Below are positions 19,428 through 28,768 of a stretch of 64,000 bases of DNA, in pieces. Within the stretch, counting starts at the first letter, position 1, and the number at the start of each line of letters is the position of its first letter. The stretch comes from Brucella oryzae. GTDB taxonomy: Bacteria > Pseudomonadota > Alphaproteobacteria > Rhizobiales > Rhizobiaceae. The DNA lies in NCBI GenBank assembly GCA_012103035.1, contig JAAVLL010000001.1:1400501-1464500 (forward strand), in the 5' to 3' direction. The position numbers were made by a program, and so were the translations under genes. The notes under the pieces were generated by a model. It had not been told where the DNA came from. It ran no database searches and saw only the letters and a program-made list of their open reading frames with translations.

Positions 19428-20462
19428 ATGATGTACACAAACCAAGCGCAGCCACTTGTTTCCCCGACTGGACCCATGATTGATCCTTTCGGGCGCGCCA
19501 TCACCTATCTTCGCGTTTCAGTGACGGATCGCTGCGATTTCCGTTGCACCTATTGCATGGCGGAACACATGACGTTTCTGCCCAAGAAGGATTTGCTGAC
19601 ACTTGAGGAACTGGACCGGCTTTGCACCGCCTTTATCGAAAAGGGTGTGAGGAAGCTGCGCCTCACCGGCGGCGAACCCTTGGTGCGCAAGAATATCATG
19701 CACCTGATCCAGCAGCTTTCGCGCCATCTGAAATTAGGTGCGCTTGATGAATTGACTCTGACCACGAACGGATCGCAGCTTTCGCGCTTTGCCGAAGAGT
19801 TGGCGGAATGCGGCATACGCCGTATCAACGTCTCGCTGGATACGCTCGATCCTGAAAAATTCCACCAGATTACCCGTTGGGGCGACCTTTCACGCGTTCT
19901 TGAGGGATAGAAGCTGCACAGCGCGCCGGTATTCGCGTCAAGATCAATGCGGTCGCGTTGAAGGATTTCAACGATCACGAAATTCCCGAACTGATCCGCT
20001 GGGCGCATGGTCGCGGCATGGATATGACGCTCATCGAAACAATGCCGATGGGCGAGATCGAATTCGACCGCACGGACCAGTATCTGCCGCTCGCAGGTGC
20101 GCGAGGATCTTTCCCAGCAATTCACGCTTTCCGATATTCCTTACCGCACAGGCGGCCCTGCCCGCTATGTGACGATTGCCGACACGGGCGGTCGGCTCGG
20201 CTTCATCACGCCGATGACACATAATTTCTGCGAAAGCTGCAACCGCGTCCGGCTCACCTGCACCGGCATGCTTTATATGTGCCTTGGCCAGAACGACGAC
20301 GCCGATCTGCGCAAGGCCTTGCGGGAAAGCGAAAGCGACCTGCTGCTCAATCAGGCGATTGATGAAGCTATTTCACGCAAGCCGAAGGGGCATGATTTCA
20401 TCATCGACCGCGATCACAATCGCCCGGCGGTCGCTCGCCACATGAGTCTTACCGGCGGCTGA
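19428..20462 (+). CDS. moaA: GTP 3',8-cyclase MoaA
   Basis: MoaA is a radical SAM enzyme that converts GTP to 3',8-cyclo-GTP in the first step of molybdenum cofactor synthesis. The N-terminal cluster motif is CDFRCTYC, the SAM-binding GGEP follows, and the C-terminal cluster motif is [18 protein letters not shown]. The protein ends in the required Gly-Gly. Two breaks occur, near 19905 (G run) and near 20093 (two bases lost); with these restored it has 345 residues. moaC/moaE are not adjacent. mobA and mobB, for the last steps of the pathway, follow 1 kb downstream on the same strand. Confidence 0.95.
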
Positions 20463-20566
20463 ACGGTTTATACTTAAAAAGCTAACGGCCCGAAATAATT
20501 GTCGCGAGATCGACTTTAAAACGGTATGCAGTTGCAAGGCTTAGTGCCTAAACTGGATTCTGTATC

Positions 20567-21488
20567 GTGCCGCAGTCAGCAAATTTTCGTGCAAGTATTT
20601 TCATGCTTCTCGCCATGGGTACCTTCACCATCGGCGATACGATCACAAAATACCTCCTGACCGAGATGAACAGCGGACAGTACATGCTGATCCGGGGTAT
20701 ATTCGCAACGGTTCTGATTGGTTTTCTGGCCTGGCGCCACGGCGCACTGCGCGGTCTTTCGCTTGAAAAGATGACCGTCCTGCGCGTTGCGGGGAAGTCG
20801 TCGCCACTGTCACCTATATTTATTCCCTTGGCCACCTCTCGCAGGCATTCTGCTCGGCTGTCTTTCAGGCTACACCCCTCGTCGTGACGCTGGGAGCAGC
20901 ACTCTTCCTGAAGGAAAAAGTGGGCTGGCGTCGCTGGTCCTGTATTCTCATCGGTCTCGTCGGGGTTCTCATTATAATCCGGCCGGGAACGGATGGCGCC
21001 GCAAGCCTTGTCGCCGTTGTCGTTCTTCTTGCCAGCGTAGGCTTTGCGGCCACGCGAGATATCGCTACGCGTCGCGTGCCTGCGCATGTCCCCACCCTTT
21101 ATCTTTCAACGCTGACGTCTATAGCCATCACACTGACCGGCGGTGCGCTGACCGTTCCAATGGGTGGATGGCAGCCCGTTGGAATTACAGCAGTCGGCGC
21201 CATGGCCATCGCTGCCGTTCTTCTGCTCGTCGGATATCACTTCATCATTCTGGCCATGCGCGAGGGTGAGGTGTCGTTTGTTTCGCCGTTCCGCTATTCA
21301 AGCCTGCTCTGGGCAATCGGCCTCAGCACGCTGGTTTTGGCGAAGCGCCTGACATATATACGATAGCGGGATCGATTCTGGTGGTCGGGAGCGGCGTTTA
21401 CATGGTCTATCGCGAGAACGTGCTGAAGAAGCGCGAGCGAAGCAAGAGCACGCTTGCGACGATCCCGACCGGCGTGGAACCGTCATGA
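20567..21488 (+). CDS. DMT family (EamA) transporter
   Basis: This inner-membrane protein of about 307 residues has ten predicted hydrophobic segments in two EamA repeats. The first begins SANFRASIFMLLAMGTFTIGDTITKYLL and the second follows VGFAATRDIATRR. Two lost bases (near 20795 and near 21345) break it. The start is a GTG at 20567. The stop codon overlaps the mobA start (ATGA), so the three genes probably form one operon. The substrate is unknown; a link to molybdenum cofactor intermediates is only suggested by position. Confidence 0.85.
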
Positions 21489-22116
21489 TTGCAGGCGCCA
21501 TCATCGCTGGCGGTCTTTCCAGCCGTATGCAGGAAGGCGGTGTTTCGGGGACAAATTTCTCCAGCCGCTCGGCAGCACCGGCACCATCATTTCCCATGTC
21601 GTCAGAAGGATCAAACCGCAGGTCGACACTTTGATCATCAATGCGAATAGCGACGATTCCCGCCTGAACGATCTCGGCGTACCGGTGATCAAGGACTTGC
21701 CTGCAAAACATGGCGGCCCTCTGGTCGGTATTCTGACCGCACTGACGCAGGCACGAGGGGCCTCGCTGTTGCTGACGACAGCCGCAGATACGCCATTCCT
21801 TCCCCATGACCTCGCCGACCACCTTCTTTCGCGTCGGAATGAAACCGGAGCGCGCGTTGTTCTCGCCTGTTCCCTTAGCCGGATCCATCCGATTTTCGGC
21901 CTGTGGGAAACCGGGTTGGCAGACGAACTCGCAGCCTGGCTTGCCAATACCAGCAGAGCCAGCGTCTTCGCTTTCGGCGGGCATATCGGATTTGAGACGG
22001 TCGATTTTCCGCTTGCCTTCATTGGCAATAGCCCGGAAACATATGATCCGTTCTTCAACATCAACCGGCCCGACGATCTTGTGGCGGCGCAGAAACTGGC
22101 TGAGGTAATGGAATGA
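21485..22116 (+). CDS. mobA: Molybdenum cofactor guanylyltransferase MobA
   Basis: MobA transfers GMP from GTP to molybdopterin to make the guanine dinucleotide form. The N-terminus GAIIAGGLSSRM is the LAGGxSxRM nucleotide motif, followed by KHGGPLVGILTAL (the GPLxGI motif) and TTAADTPFLP, the metal-binding CDTPFLP region with Ala in place of Cys. One base is lost near 21540; restored, it is 210 residues. It overlaps both neighbours by four bases, which shows tight translational coupling with mobB. Confidence 0.92.
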
Positions 22117-22614
22117 ACCAGAAGCTGTTCGGCATCACCGGCTGGAAAAATTCCGGCAAGACGACGATGACCGAACGTCTGGTCGCATGCCTTACCGCAC
22201 GTGGATATCGTATCGCCACCATCAAGCACGCTCATCATAATTTCGATATCGACCATGAAGGCACCGATTCCTGGCGTCATCGAAAGGCCGGAGCAGCGGA
22301 AGTGGCTATCGTCTCGTCGCAGCGTTACGCAATCATGCATGAAGGTCTGGGCGAAGAAGAACCGTCTCTATGGGAGATTGCGGCCAAGCTGACGCCTTGC
22401 GATCTGATTCTGGTCGAAGGCTACAAACGCGAGACACACAAGAAAATCGAACTGCGTCGCGAAGGTGGTCATGCCGGGCCACCTCTCGACCGACGATCCT
22501 GCTATTGTCGCCATTGCCAGCGATCATCCCCAACCAGGTGAAACAGTGCCGGTGTTCGGCATCGACGATACCGAGCAAATAGCCGATTTCATCAAAGGCG
22601 AGATGGGTCTTTGA
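22113..22614 (+). CDS. mobB: Molybdopterin-guanine dinucleotide biosynthesis protein MobB
   Basis: MobB is a GTP-binding partner of MobA. The Walker A motif GWKNSGKTT lies at residues 10-18, with IATIKHAHHNFDID and the LVEGYKRE segment typical of the family. The C-terminus is broken near 22480; after restoring two bases it continues TDDPAIVAIASDH and ends at 22614, giving 167 residues. It is the last gene of the transporter-mobA-mobB group. Confidence 0.92.
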
Positions 22615-22824
22615 GAGACTCTCTATAATTCCCTCTTTACGACACAATTCCCCGTACTCTGGCAAAGCTCTGCCGAAAACGCCGAGAAATCCCCTTTGGG
22701 ACACACAATTTAATTACGCAGACCATCTTGCCAATCGTCTCAAAATGGTGGGAATATCGTTGTCAGATTTGATGGTGGGGATGGAGGCGCGAAAAATATT
22801 GCGCATGATCGGCTCAACCATCTA

Positions 22825-22853
22825 TTGGTAGTGACCGGGGAAATCACTACCAA
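22825..22853 (+). promoter_or_regulatory. Leader stem-loop of binding-protein gene, copy 2
   Basis: TTGGTAGTGA and TCACTACCAA form perfect 10-bp arms around a 9-nt loop, CCGGGGAAA, about 98 nt upstream of the start. The arms share no sequence with the stem-loop of copy 1 (3403-3429), but loop size, loop composition and distance to the gene are similar. Confidence 0.5.
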
Positions 22854-22951
22854 ACGTGCAGTTTAAAGTTTCACGGTCGTGACTACCCCTTAAGCGGCTG
22901 AGCCAGAAGAAATAATCAGGGAACCAGCCAGAACAAAACGAGAGGACTAAA

Positions 22952-23756
22952 ATGCGCGTATTGAAGCGTATCGCCGCCGCGGCATCTGTTGCTGCGCTGG
23001 CAATCACAATCGGCAGCATGTCTACCGGTGTTGCAAATGCAGAAGAGCCGCTCAAGCTCAAGATCGGCACCGAAGGCGCCTATCCTCCCTTCAACTTCAT
23101 CAAGCCGGACGGCACCCTCTCGGGCTTCGACGTCGATATCGCCAAGGCGCTTTGTGATGAAATGAAGGCGCAGTGCGAATTCGTCACCCAGGAATGGGAC
23201 GGCGCTATTCCCGCCCTTCAGGCAGGCAAGTTCGATGCCTTCATCGCCTCCATGTCCATCACGGACGAGCGCAAGAAGCAGGTCGACTTCTCCAACAAGT
23301 ATTACAACACGCCTCCGGGCATAGCCGCCCAAAGGACACCGACATCAAGGGAGTGACCAAGGAAGACCTCGCCGGCAAGACCATCGGCGTTCAAGTTTCC
23401 ACCACACACGCCAACTACTCGGAAAAGACCTACACCGACAGCACGATCAAGGCCTATCCGACGGCGGAAGAATACCGTCTTGATCTCGCTAACGGTCGTC
23501 TCGACGCAGTCAACGACGACAGTGTGACGCTGGCCGAATGGCTGAAGTCTCCAGACGGCGCGTGCTGCAAGATGGTTGGCACTTTCCCGCCGGTTATCGA
23601 GATTCATGGTCCGGGCGCAGGCGTTGCATTCAAGAAGGGCCGTCCGAGCTGGTTGAAAAATTCAACGCAGCCATCAAGGCGATCCGCGCGAATGGCAAGT
23701 ACAAGGAAGTCAATGACAAGTACTTTGACTTCGATGCCTATGGGGCCGAAAACTAA
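22952..23756 (+). CDS. Polar amino acid ABC transporter substrate-binding protein (copy 2)
   Basis: This paralogue of the protein at 2516 has a signal peptide of the same 30 residues' length (ending VANA) and the same SBP_bac_3 landmarks (EGAYPPFNF, SGFDVDIAKALC, MSITDERKKQVDF). Two bases are lost, near 23328 and near 23640; restored, the protein has 268 residues, exactly the length of copy 1. It heads a transporter operon with two permease genes at 23900 and 24624. No ATP-binding subunit gene follows, so the complex must use an ATPase encoded elsewhere. The likely ligands are basic amino acids. Confidence 0.92.
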
Positions 23757-23899
23757 TCAAAACTGACACCTATGCGCCGGTTTGCTTTCCTGCAAATCGG
23801 CGCAAAACATTTGTACGGGCATGCCGCACAAGCCTCGCCGGGCTGGTCCTCGCAGGCGTTGAAAACATAGGCAAATGCCTTTAGGAAAAGAATAGGCGC

Positions 23900-24622
23900 A
23901 TGGAACATTACGCCACTTTGTTGAGTTTCGGTCCCGACGGTTGGGGCGCAAGTATTGCCTGGGGCCTTCTGGTTACCGTCTCACTGGCTCTCGCAACACT
24001 TCCCGTTGGTCTTGCGTTGGGATTTCTGGTTGCCATCGGCAAACAATCCAGCGAGCCGTCGATAAGGCTGGCCGCGAACATCTACACCACGATCTTCCGT
24101 GGCTTGCCGGAACTTCTTACGCTCTTCCTTGTTTATTTTGGCGCTTCTCTTGGGCTGCAGCGGCTTTTGAGCCTCCTCGGCATCGAGGCCAATGTCGAAA
24201 TCAATGCGTTCGGCGCGGGTATGGTCGCGCTGGGATTCGTCTTCTCGTCCTATTCGAGCGAAGTCTTCCTTTCTGCCTTCCGCGCAATCCCGCGCGGGCA
24301 ATATGAAGGCGGCTATGCAGTTGGCCTGTCGCACTGGCAGACCATGCGCAAGATCATCCTGCCACAGCTGATCCGCATCGCCCTGCCCGGCCTTGCCAAT
24401 CTTTGGCTGGTGCTGCTCAAGGATACGTCGCTGGTTTCGGTCATCACATTGTCCGATATTCTGCGACAGACCTCCATTGCCGCACGTGTGACCAAGGAAC
24501 CGTTCCTGTTCTTCGGTATTGCCTGCCTGCTCTATCTGGTTCTCGCAATCATCTCCTCCTACTTCATCGATCGCATTGCCCGCTGGGCCGATGCGGGCGC
24601 CAACCGTTCGCGAGGTGCATGA
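23900..24622 (+). CDS. Amino acid ABC transporter permease (HisQ type)
   Basis: This intact 240-residue inner-membrane permease has five hydrophobic segments. The HisMQ family domain shows TIFRGLPELLTLFLVYFG, and the EAA loop that docks the ATPase reads YEGGYAVGLSHWQTMRKIILPQ. It lies 143 bp downstream of the binding protein and is nearly contiguous with the second permease. Confidence 0.93.
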   Translation: MEHYATLLSFGPDGWGASIAWGLLVTVSLALATLPVGLALGFLVAIGKQSSEPSIRLAANIYTTIFRGLPELLTLFLVYFGASLGLQRLLSLLGIEANVEINAFGAGMVALGFVFSSYSSEVFLSAFRAIPRGQYEGGYAVGLSHWQTMRKIILPQLIRIALPGLANLWLVLLKDTSLVSVITLSDILRQTSIAARVTKEPFLFFGIACLLYLVLAIISSYFIDRIARWADAGANRSRGA

Positions 24623-24623
24623 T

Positions 24624-25455
24624 ATGACCCAGACAGTTTCCCATACGGCGATTCCTGCCATGGCTCCGCCACCGGTCGTCAAGCAATGGACGCGGATGCG
24701 CATTGCGGGCCATATTATCGTCGCTCTCTGGTTCCTTCTTTTCGTGGGCCTTGCCATCTATCTCTACAATGCATGGCGTATAGATCTGTTTGAAACCTAC
24801 GGGCCACGCTACTGGTCAGGGCTTCTGATAACGTTGAAACTGGTTGCCGTATCGATTGTCATAGGCGCCCTCCTCTCGTTGCCGATTACGGCTGCGCGCA
24901 TGTCCAACAATCGGTGGCTGCGCGGAATTGCCTTCGGCTATGTCTATTTCTTCCGCGGCACGCCGCTGCTGGCGCAGACATTCCTTATCTATTACGGCTT
25001 CGGCACTTTCCGCCCGGCTCTGGAAAGCATTGGGCTCTGGGTCTTTTCCGCGATGCGTGGAACTGCGCCATTCTGGCGTTTTCGCTCAATACCGCAGCTT
25101 ATCAGGCCGAAATTCTGCGCGGCGCTATCCAGAGCGTGGCGTTGGGCCAATGGGAAGGTGCTGCAGCGCTTGGCATTTCAAGCGTGTGACGTTCTGGAAA
25201 GTTATTCTTCCGCAGGCGCTTATCGTGGCCTTGCGTCCTTACGGCAATGAAATCATCCTGATGATCAAGGGATCGGCCATTGTGGCTATCATCACAGTGC
25301 TTGATCTGATGGGTGAAACGCGCCGTGCCTATTCGCGGACGTTCGATTTCCAGACTTATCTCTGGGCTGCGGTCATTTATCTGCTGATCGTCGAATGCTT
25401 GCGGCACGTTTGGGACTTTCTCGAAAGAAGGCTGACACGCCATCTCGTTCGTTAA
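24624..25455 (+). CDS. Amino acid ABC transporter permease (HisM type)
   Basis: This second permease, about 277 residues, has an N-terminal extension before five membrane segments. FFRGTPLLAQTFLIYYG and the EAA loop LGQWEGAAALGIS..TFWKVILPQ identify it. Two bases are lost, near 25045 and near 25187; restored, it gives 278 codons. It starts one base after the HisQ-type stop, so the two are translated together. Confidence 0.92.
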
Positions 25456-25562
25456 AGAACGCCAAGTCGGCATAAAGCCCAAATACCGCCCTCGGAGCCT
25501 TGCGGTTTCCGGGGCGATCTGTTTAGAATGCAGCTTCCAACAGTAAGGTAACAGGTTGAGTC

Positions 25563-26183
25563 ATGCTGAAAATCTGGGGTCGTATCAATTCCACCAATGT
25601 GAAGAAGGCGCTCTGGACAGCGCGTGAACTTAATCTCGACTATGAACAGATCGATGTCGGCGGCCAGTTCGGTGGATTGAAAGACCCGGCCTATCTCGCC
25701 CGCAATCCGAACGGGCTGATCCCCTTGCTGGAAGACGGCGACACGGTGCTATGGGAATCCAATACCATCACGCGTTATCTTGCAGCAGCTTACGGTAGGG
25801 ACATGCTGTGGATCGAAGATCCGGCCAAGCGTGCGCAGGCCGAAAAGTGGATGGATTGGGCTTCCTCATCCTTCTACACCAATTTCAGCAATGTCATGAA
25901 ACACCTGATCCGCTTGCCTGAAGCCGAACGCGATCCAGTCATTCTGGAACACAGTCTTCAGGGCCTTGCGCATTCGATGCAGATTGCCAATGAGGGCTTG
26001 AAGGAAGCGTCCTGGTTCTCGGGCGAGAATTTCGGTATCGGCGATATTCCCATCGGCTGCTATGCCTATGCCTGGTTTGAGTTTCCGATTGAACGCCCTT
26101 CTCTTCCACGTCTTGAAGACTGGTATGACCGTCTCAAGCAACGACTGGCCTATCAGGCGGCCGTTATGACACCCCTCACCTGA
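25563..26183 (+). CDS. Glutathione S-transferase family protein
   Basis: This intact 206-residue protein has a thioredoxin-like N-terminal domain with SSTNVKKALW-type first helix (INSTNVKKAL), the cis-proline segment NGLIPLLEDGD and the glutathione gamma-Glu contact WESNTITRYL. A helical C-terminal domain follows. The layout resembles bacterial YfcG/YghU or tau/theta-like GSTs. It lies 30 bp before the dehydrogenase-like gene and is probably co-transcribed with it. Confidence 0.88.
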   Translation: MLKIWGRINSTNVKKALWTARELNLDYEQIDVGGQFGGLKDPAYLARNPNGLIPLLEDGDTVLWESNTITRYLAAAYGRDMLWIEDPAKRAQAEKWMDWASSSFYTNFSNVMKHLIRLPEAERDPVILEHSLQGLAHSMQIANEGLKEASWFSGENFGIGDIPIGCYAYAWFEFPIERPSLPRLEDWYDRLKQRLAYQAAVMTPLT

Positions 26184-26212
26184 TTTCTAGAATTTTTCAG
26201 AGGAATGAACGA

Positions 26213-27089
26213 ATGACGACACCCGCTAAAGTCGCCTTTCTGGGCTTAGGCGTCATGGGCTATCCCATGGCAGGTCACCTCAAGAACAAGGGCGGTCACG
26301 ACGTCACGGTTTATAACCGCACAACGGCAAAGGCCGAAAAATGGACCAAGGAATTCGGTGGCAGCTTTGCCGTGACACCTTCCGAAACCGTGCGTGATGC
26401 AGACTTTGTTTTCGCCTGCGTTGGCAATGATGATGATCTCCGTTCTGTGACCATCGGTCCGGATGGTGCCTTCTCCACCATGAAGAAGGACGCGATTTTC
26501 ATCGACAACACGACTGCATCTGCGGAGGTCGCTCGCGAACTGGATGTCGAAGCACAGAAGCGCGGTTTCCATTTCATCGACGCCCCGTTTCCGGTGGGCA
26601 GGCTGGCGCTGAAAACGGTGTTCTGACTGTCATGGTCGGGGCACCGGAAGCCGTATTCGAGCGTGCCAAGCCGGTTATCGACGCTTATGCGCGCATGGTT
26701 GGCCTCATGGGGCCGGTCGGCTCAGGCCAGCTTGCAAAGATGGTCAACCAGATCTGCATTGCCGGTCTCGTTCAGGGGCTGGCCGAAGGCATCCATTTCG
26801 GCAAGAAAGCAGGGCTTGATATCGAAAAGCTGATTTCGGTCATCTCAAAGGGCGCGGCAGGTTCCTGGCAGATGGAAAACCGGTCGGGCACGATGAATGC
26901 GGAAAATATGATTTCGGCTTTGCCGTCGACTGGATGCGCAAGGACCTTGGCATCTGCCTTGAGGAAGCCGACCGCAATGGCGCGCTTCTGCCCGTCACAG
27001 CGCTGGTGGACCAGTTCTACAAGGAAGTGCAGAAAATCGGCGGTAACCGTTGGGATACGTCTTCATTGCTTGCGCGGCTTGAACAGTAA
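26213..27089 (+). CDS. 3-Hydroxyisobutyrate-dehydrogenase-like NAD(P) oxidoreductase
   Basis: The reconstructed protein has 292 residues. The N-terminal Rossmann motif is FLGLGVMGYPMAGHL, followed by the substrate-binding DAPVSGG-type segment (broken here), the GPVGSGQLAKMVNQ catalytic lysine region and a helical C-terminal domain. These are the family signatures of beta-hydroxyacid dehydrogenases (3-hydroxyisobutyrate, tartronate semialdehyde, GLYR types); the exact substrate is not fixed. Two bases are lost, near 26590 and near 26908. A strong terminator follows the stop. Confidence 0.9.
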
Positions 27090-27106
27090 TCAAGACCACG
27101 CCAAAC

Positions 27107-27133
27107 GAAAAGCCCGGCAACGCCGGGCTTTTC
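27107..27133. terminator. Bidirectional terminator
   Basis: GAAAAGCCCGGC and GCCGGGCTTTTC form perfect 12-bp arms around AAC. It can end both the dehydrogenase-like gene (plus) and the convergent FadL-like gene (minus). Confidence 0.88.
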
Positions 27134-27148
27134 ATGCGCATCAAGAAC

Positions 27149-28374
27149 TTAGAACTTGACCTTGGCAGTGAGCGAAAGAGCGCTGACCAGATCGTTACCA
27201 AAATCGCCGGTGCTGATCGAATCCCTCAACTCACCCGAACCGAGCCAGCCGATAGCGCCAGCCAAGCGCACGTCAACGACATCATTCGGCTTGTAGTTAG
27301 CGCCCAAACCAAACAGCCAGACGTCGGTCTGAGAGGTCCAGCCCGTACTGGTGCCGCGATCCCAGGTTACAGTTGCCGCACCCGACCATTGTTCATTGAA
27401 CTTATGACCGACACCACCGGAAACGGTCCAACCATCCTGGTAGTACAGATCAAGTGAAGTGATCTTGGCTCCATCCGGCAGACCGCGATTGCCGTTAGAC
27501 ACGAAAGTCGCCTGCTGAATGCTCTTCCAGTCCGTCCATTTAACAGAACCGAAAGCAAGCCAATCAGGTGCAATACCCGTCTGGAACTTGAATTCGACTG
27601 ACTGTGGAGCAGCGATATCGCTGGTCACATTCAAGGGGATGCCCTGTCCTGTGAGCGGGTTCAGCATGAGATTGTCAATCGTACCGTCGAGGTTGTACTT
27701 GACCTCAGACTGATAGACGAGAGATGCCCGCATGGCATATTCAGGGATCTCGTAGGCCGCGCCCAGACGCCAGCCAACCGAACCGTCTTCTACATCGAGC
27801 GTCGCGACGCGGAAATTACCTCTGAATTGGGTCGTTGGCGGGATCAGACGGGTCTGATAGCCCTTCAGTTCCTGATAGCTGACGCCACCCAGAATTCTGA
27901 AATAGGATTTTTCGCTGACGGCAAACCGATACGAACAGTTCAGGCCAAAGTCGCGTGACGAAATTTTCTGCTCGACTGCAGTGAACGCGCGAAGCGTGTT
28001 GAGACCCACATCGGTCTCGATACCCCAAGGTTCGCGATACTGGGCCGCACAGGCCAGATCATCGGTCAAATCGAACTTGGCAGATACCTTGGGGACCCAG
28101 TAAGTCTTTGCTTCGTCGACAGATGTCGACCATGGCTGGCCCTTATCCGATCCGTAAGGCACGACCGGTAGCGTCGGGACACCTGGGTTCGCGCGAATAT
28201 TTTTCAATTTACGCTGTGGCATCACGACCGTCGCACCAGCTTCGACAGCATTCCCTTTTCGAAGAGAATATCAAAATCCTGCGAACTGCGCTCGAAGCCA
28301 CCTGCATTGGCAGCAACCGCGCTGCCGAGGAGAGCCGCGACCATTCCTGCCATTTTCACGCGCTGTACACTCAT
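27149..28374 (-). CDS. OmpP1/FadL family outer membrane transport protein
   Basis: This outer-membrane beta-barrel of about 408 residues has a signal peptide (MVAALLGSAVAANAG). The mature start contains GGFERSSQDFDILFEKGNA, the N-terminal plug/hatch type sequence of FadL homologues, which take up long-chain fatty acids or other hydrophobic compounds. Alternating barrel strands end in LTAKVKF with a C-terminal Phe. One base is lost near 28250; restored, it gives 409 codons. The gene converges on the dehydrogenase-like gene. Confidence 0.88.
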
Positions 28375-28690
28375 AAATGTCCTCCCACACAGCAACGATA
28401 TTAACGTTGACGGAAACGTAAATCAGGAACGATTCATCCCGCAAGAAGCATTAATTGGGATGGGGTGGGCTCAACTTTGGGATAATTGGTCGAAAATGCC
28501 TGAAACATCCGCATTCAGGGCGCTTCATTAGGAAAACTCGATGCCACTGACATAAAACCGTGCCTAAATTGGCCCATTTTCGGCCCATTTTTGGCCTTGT
28601 TGCTAAAGAGCAACAACATCGAAAAACAATCGAAACGGCGGTTCGATGAACCGTTTCGACAATGAAATCACGTCTCATACCTGCCGCTGC
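28375..28690. other. Intergenic region upstream of the FadL-like gene
   Basis: No convincing gene is seen. It holds a tandem GGCCCATTTT repeat (28571-28595) and an imperfect hairpin (CGAAACGG..GTTTCG near 28630-28660). The promoter of the FadL-like gene should lie in the first 100 bp. Confidence 0.35.
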
Positions 28691-28726
28691 AAATAAAATG
28701 CCCGGCAGACATCGCATTGCCGGGCA
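28691..28726 (-). terminator. Terminator of valS
   Basis: TGCCCGGCA and TGCCGGGCA are perfect 9-bp arms around 10 nt. On the minus strand the hairpin is followed by TTTTATTTG. Confidence 0.85.
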
Positions 28727-28768
28727 CGTGATTCGCGGTCGAATCTCGCTTTCCTACGTCAGGTCAAT

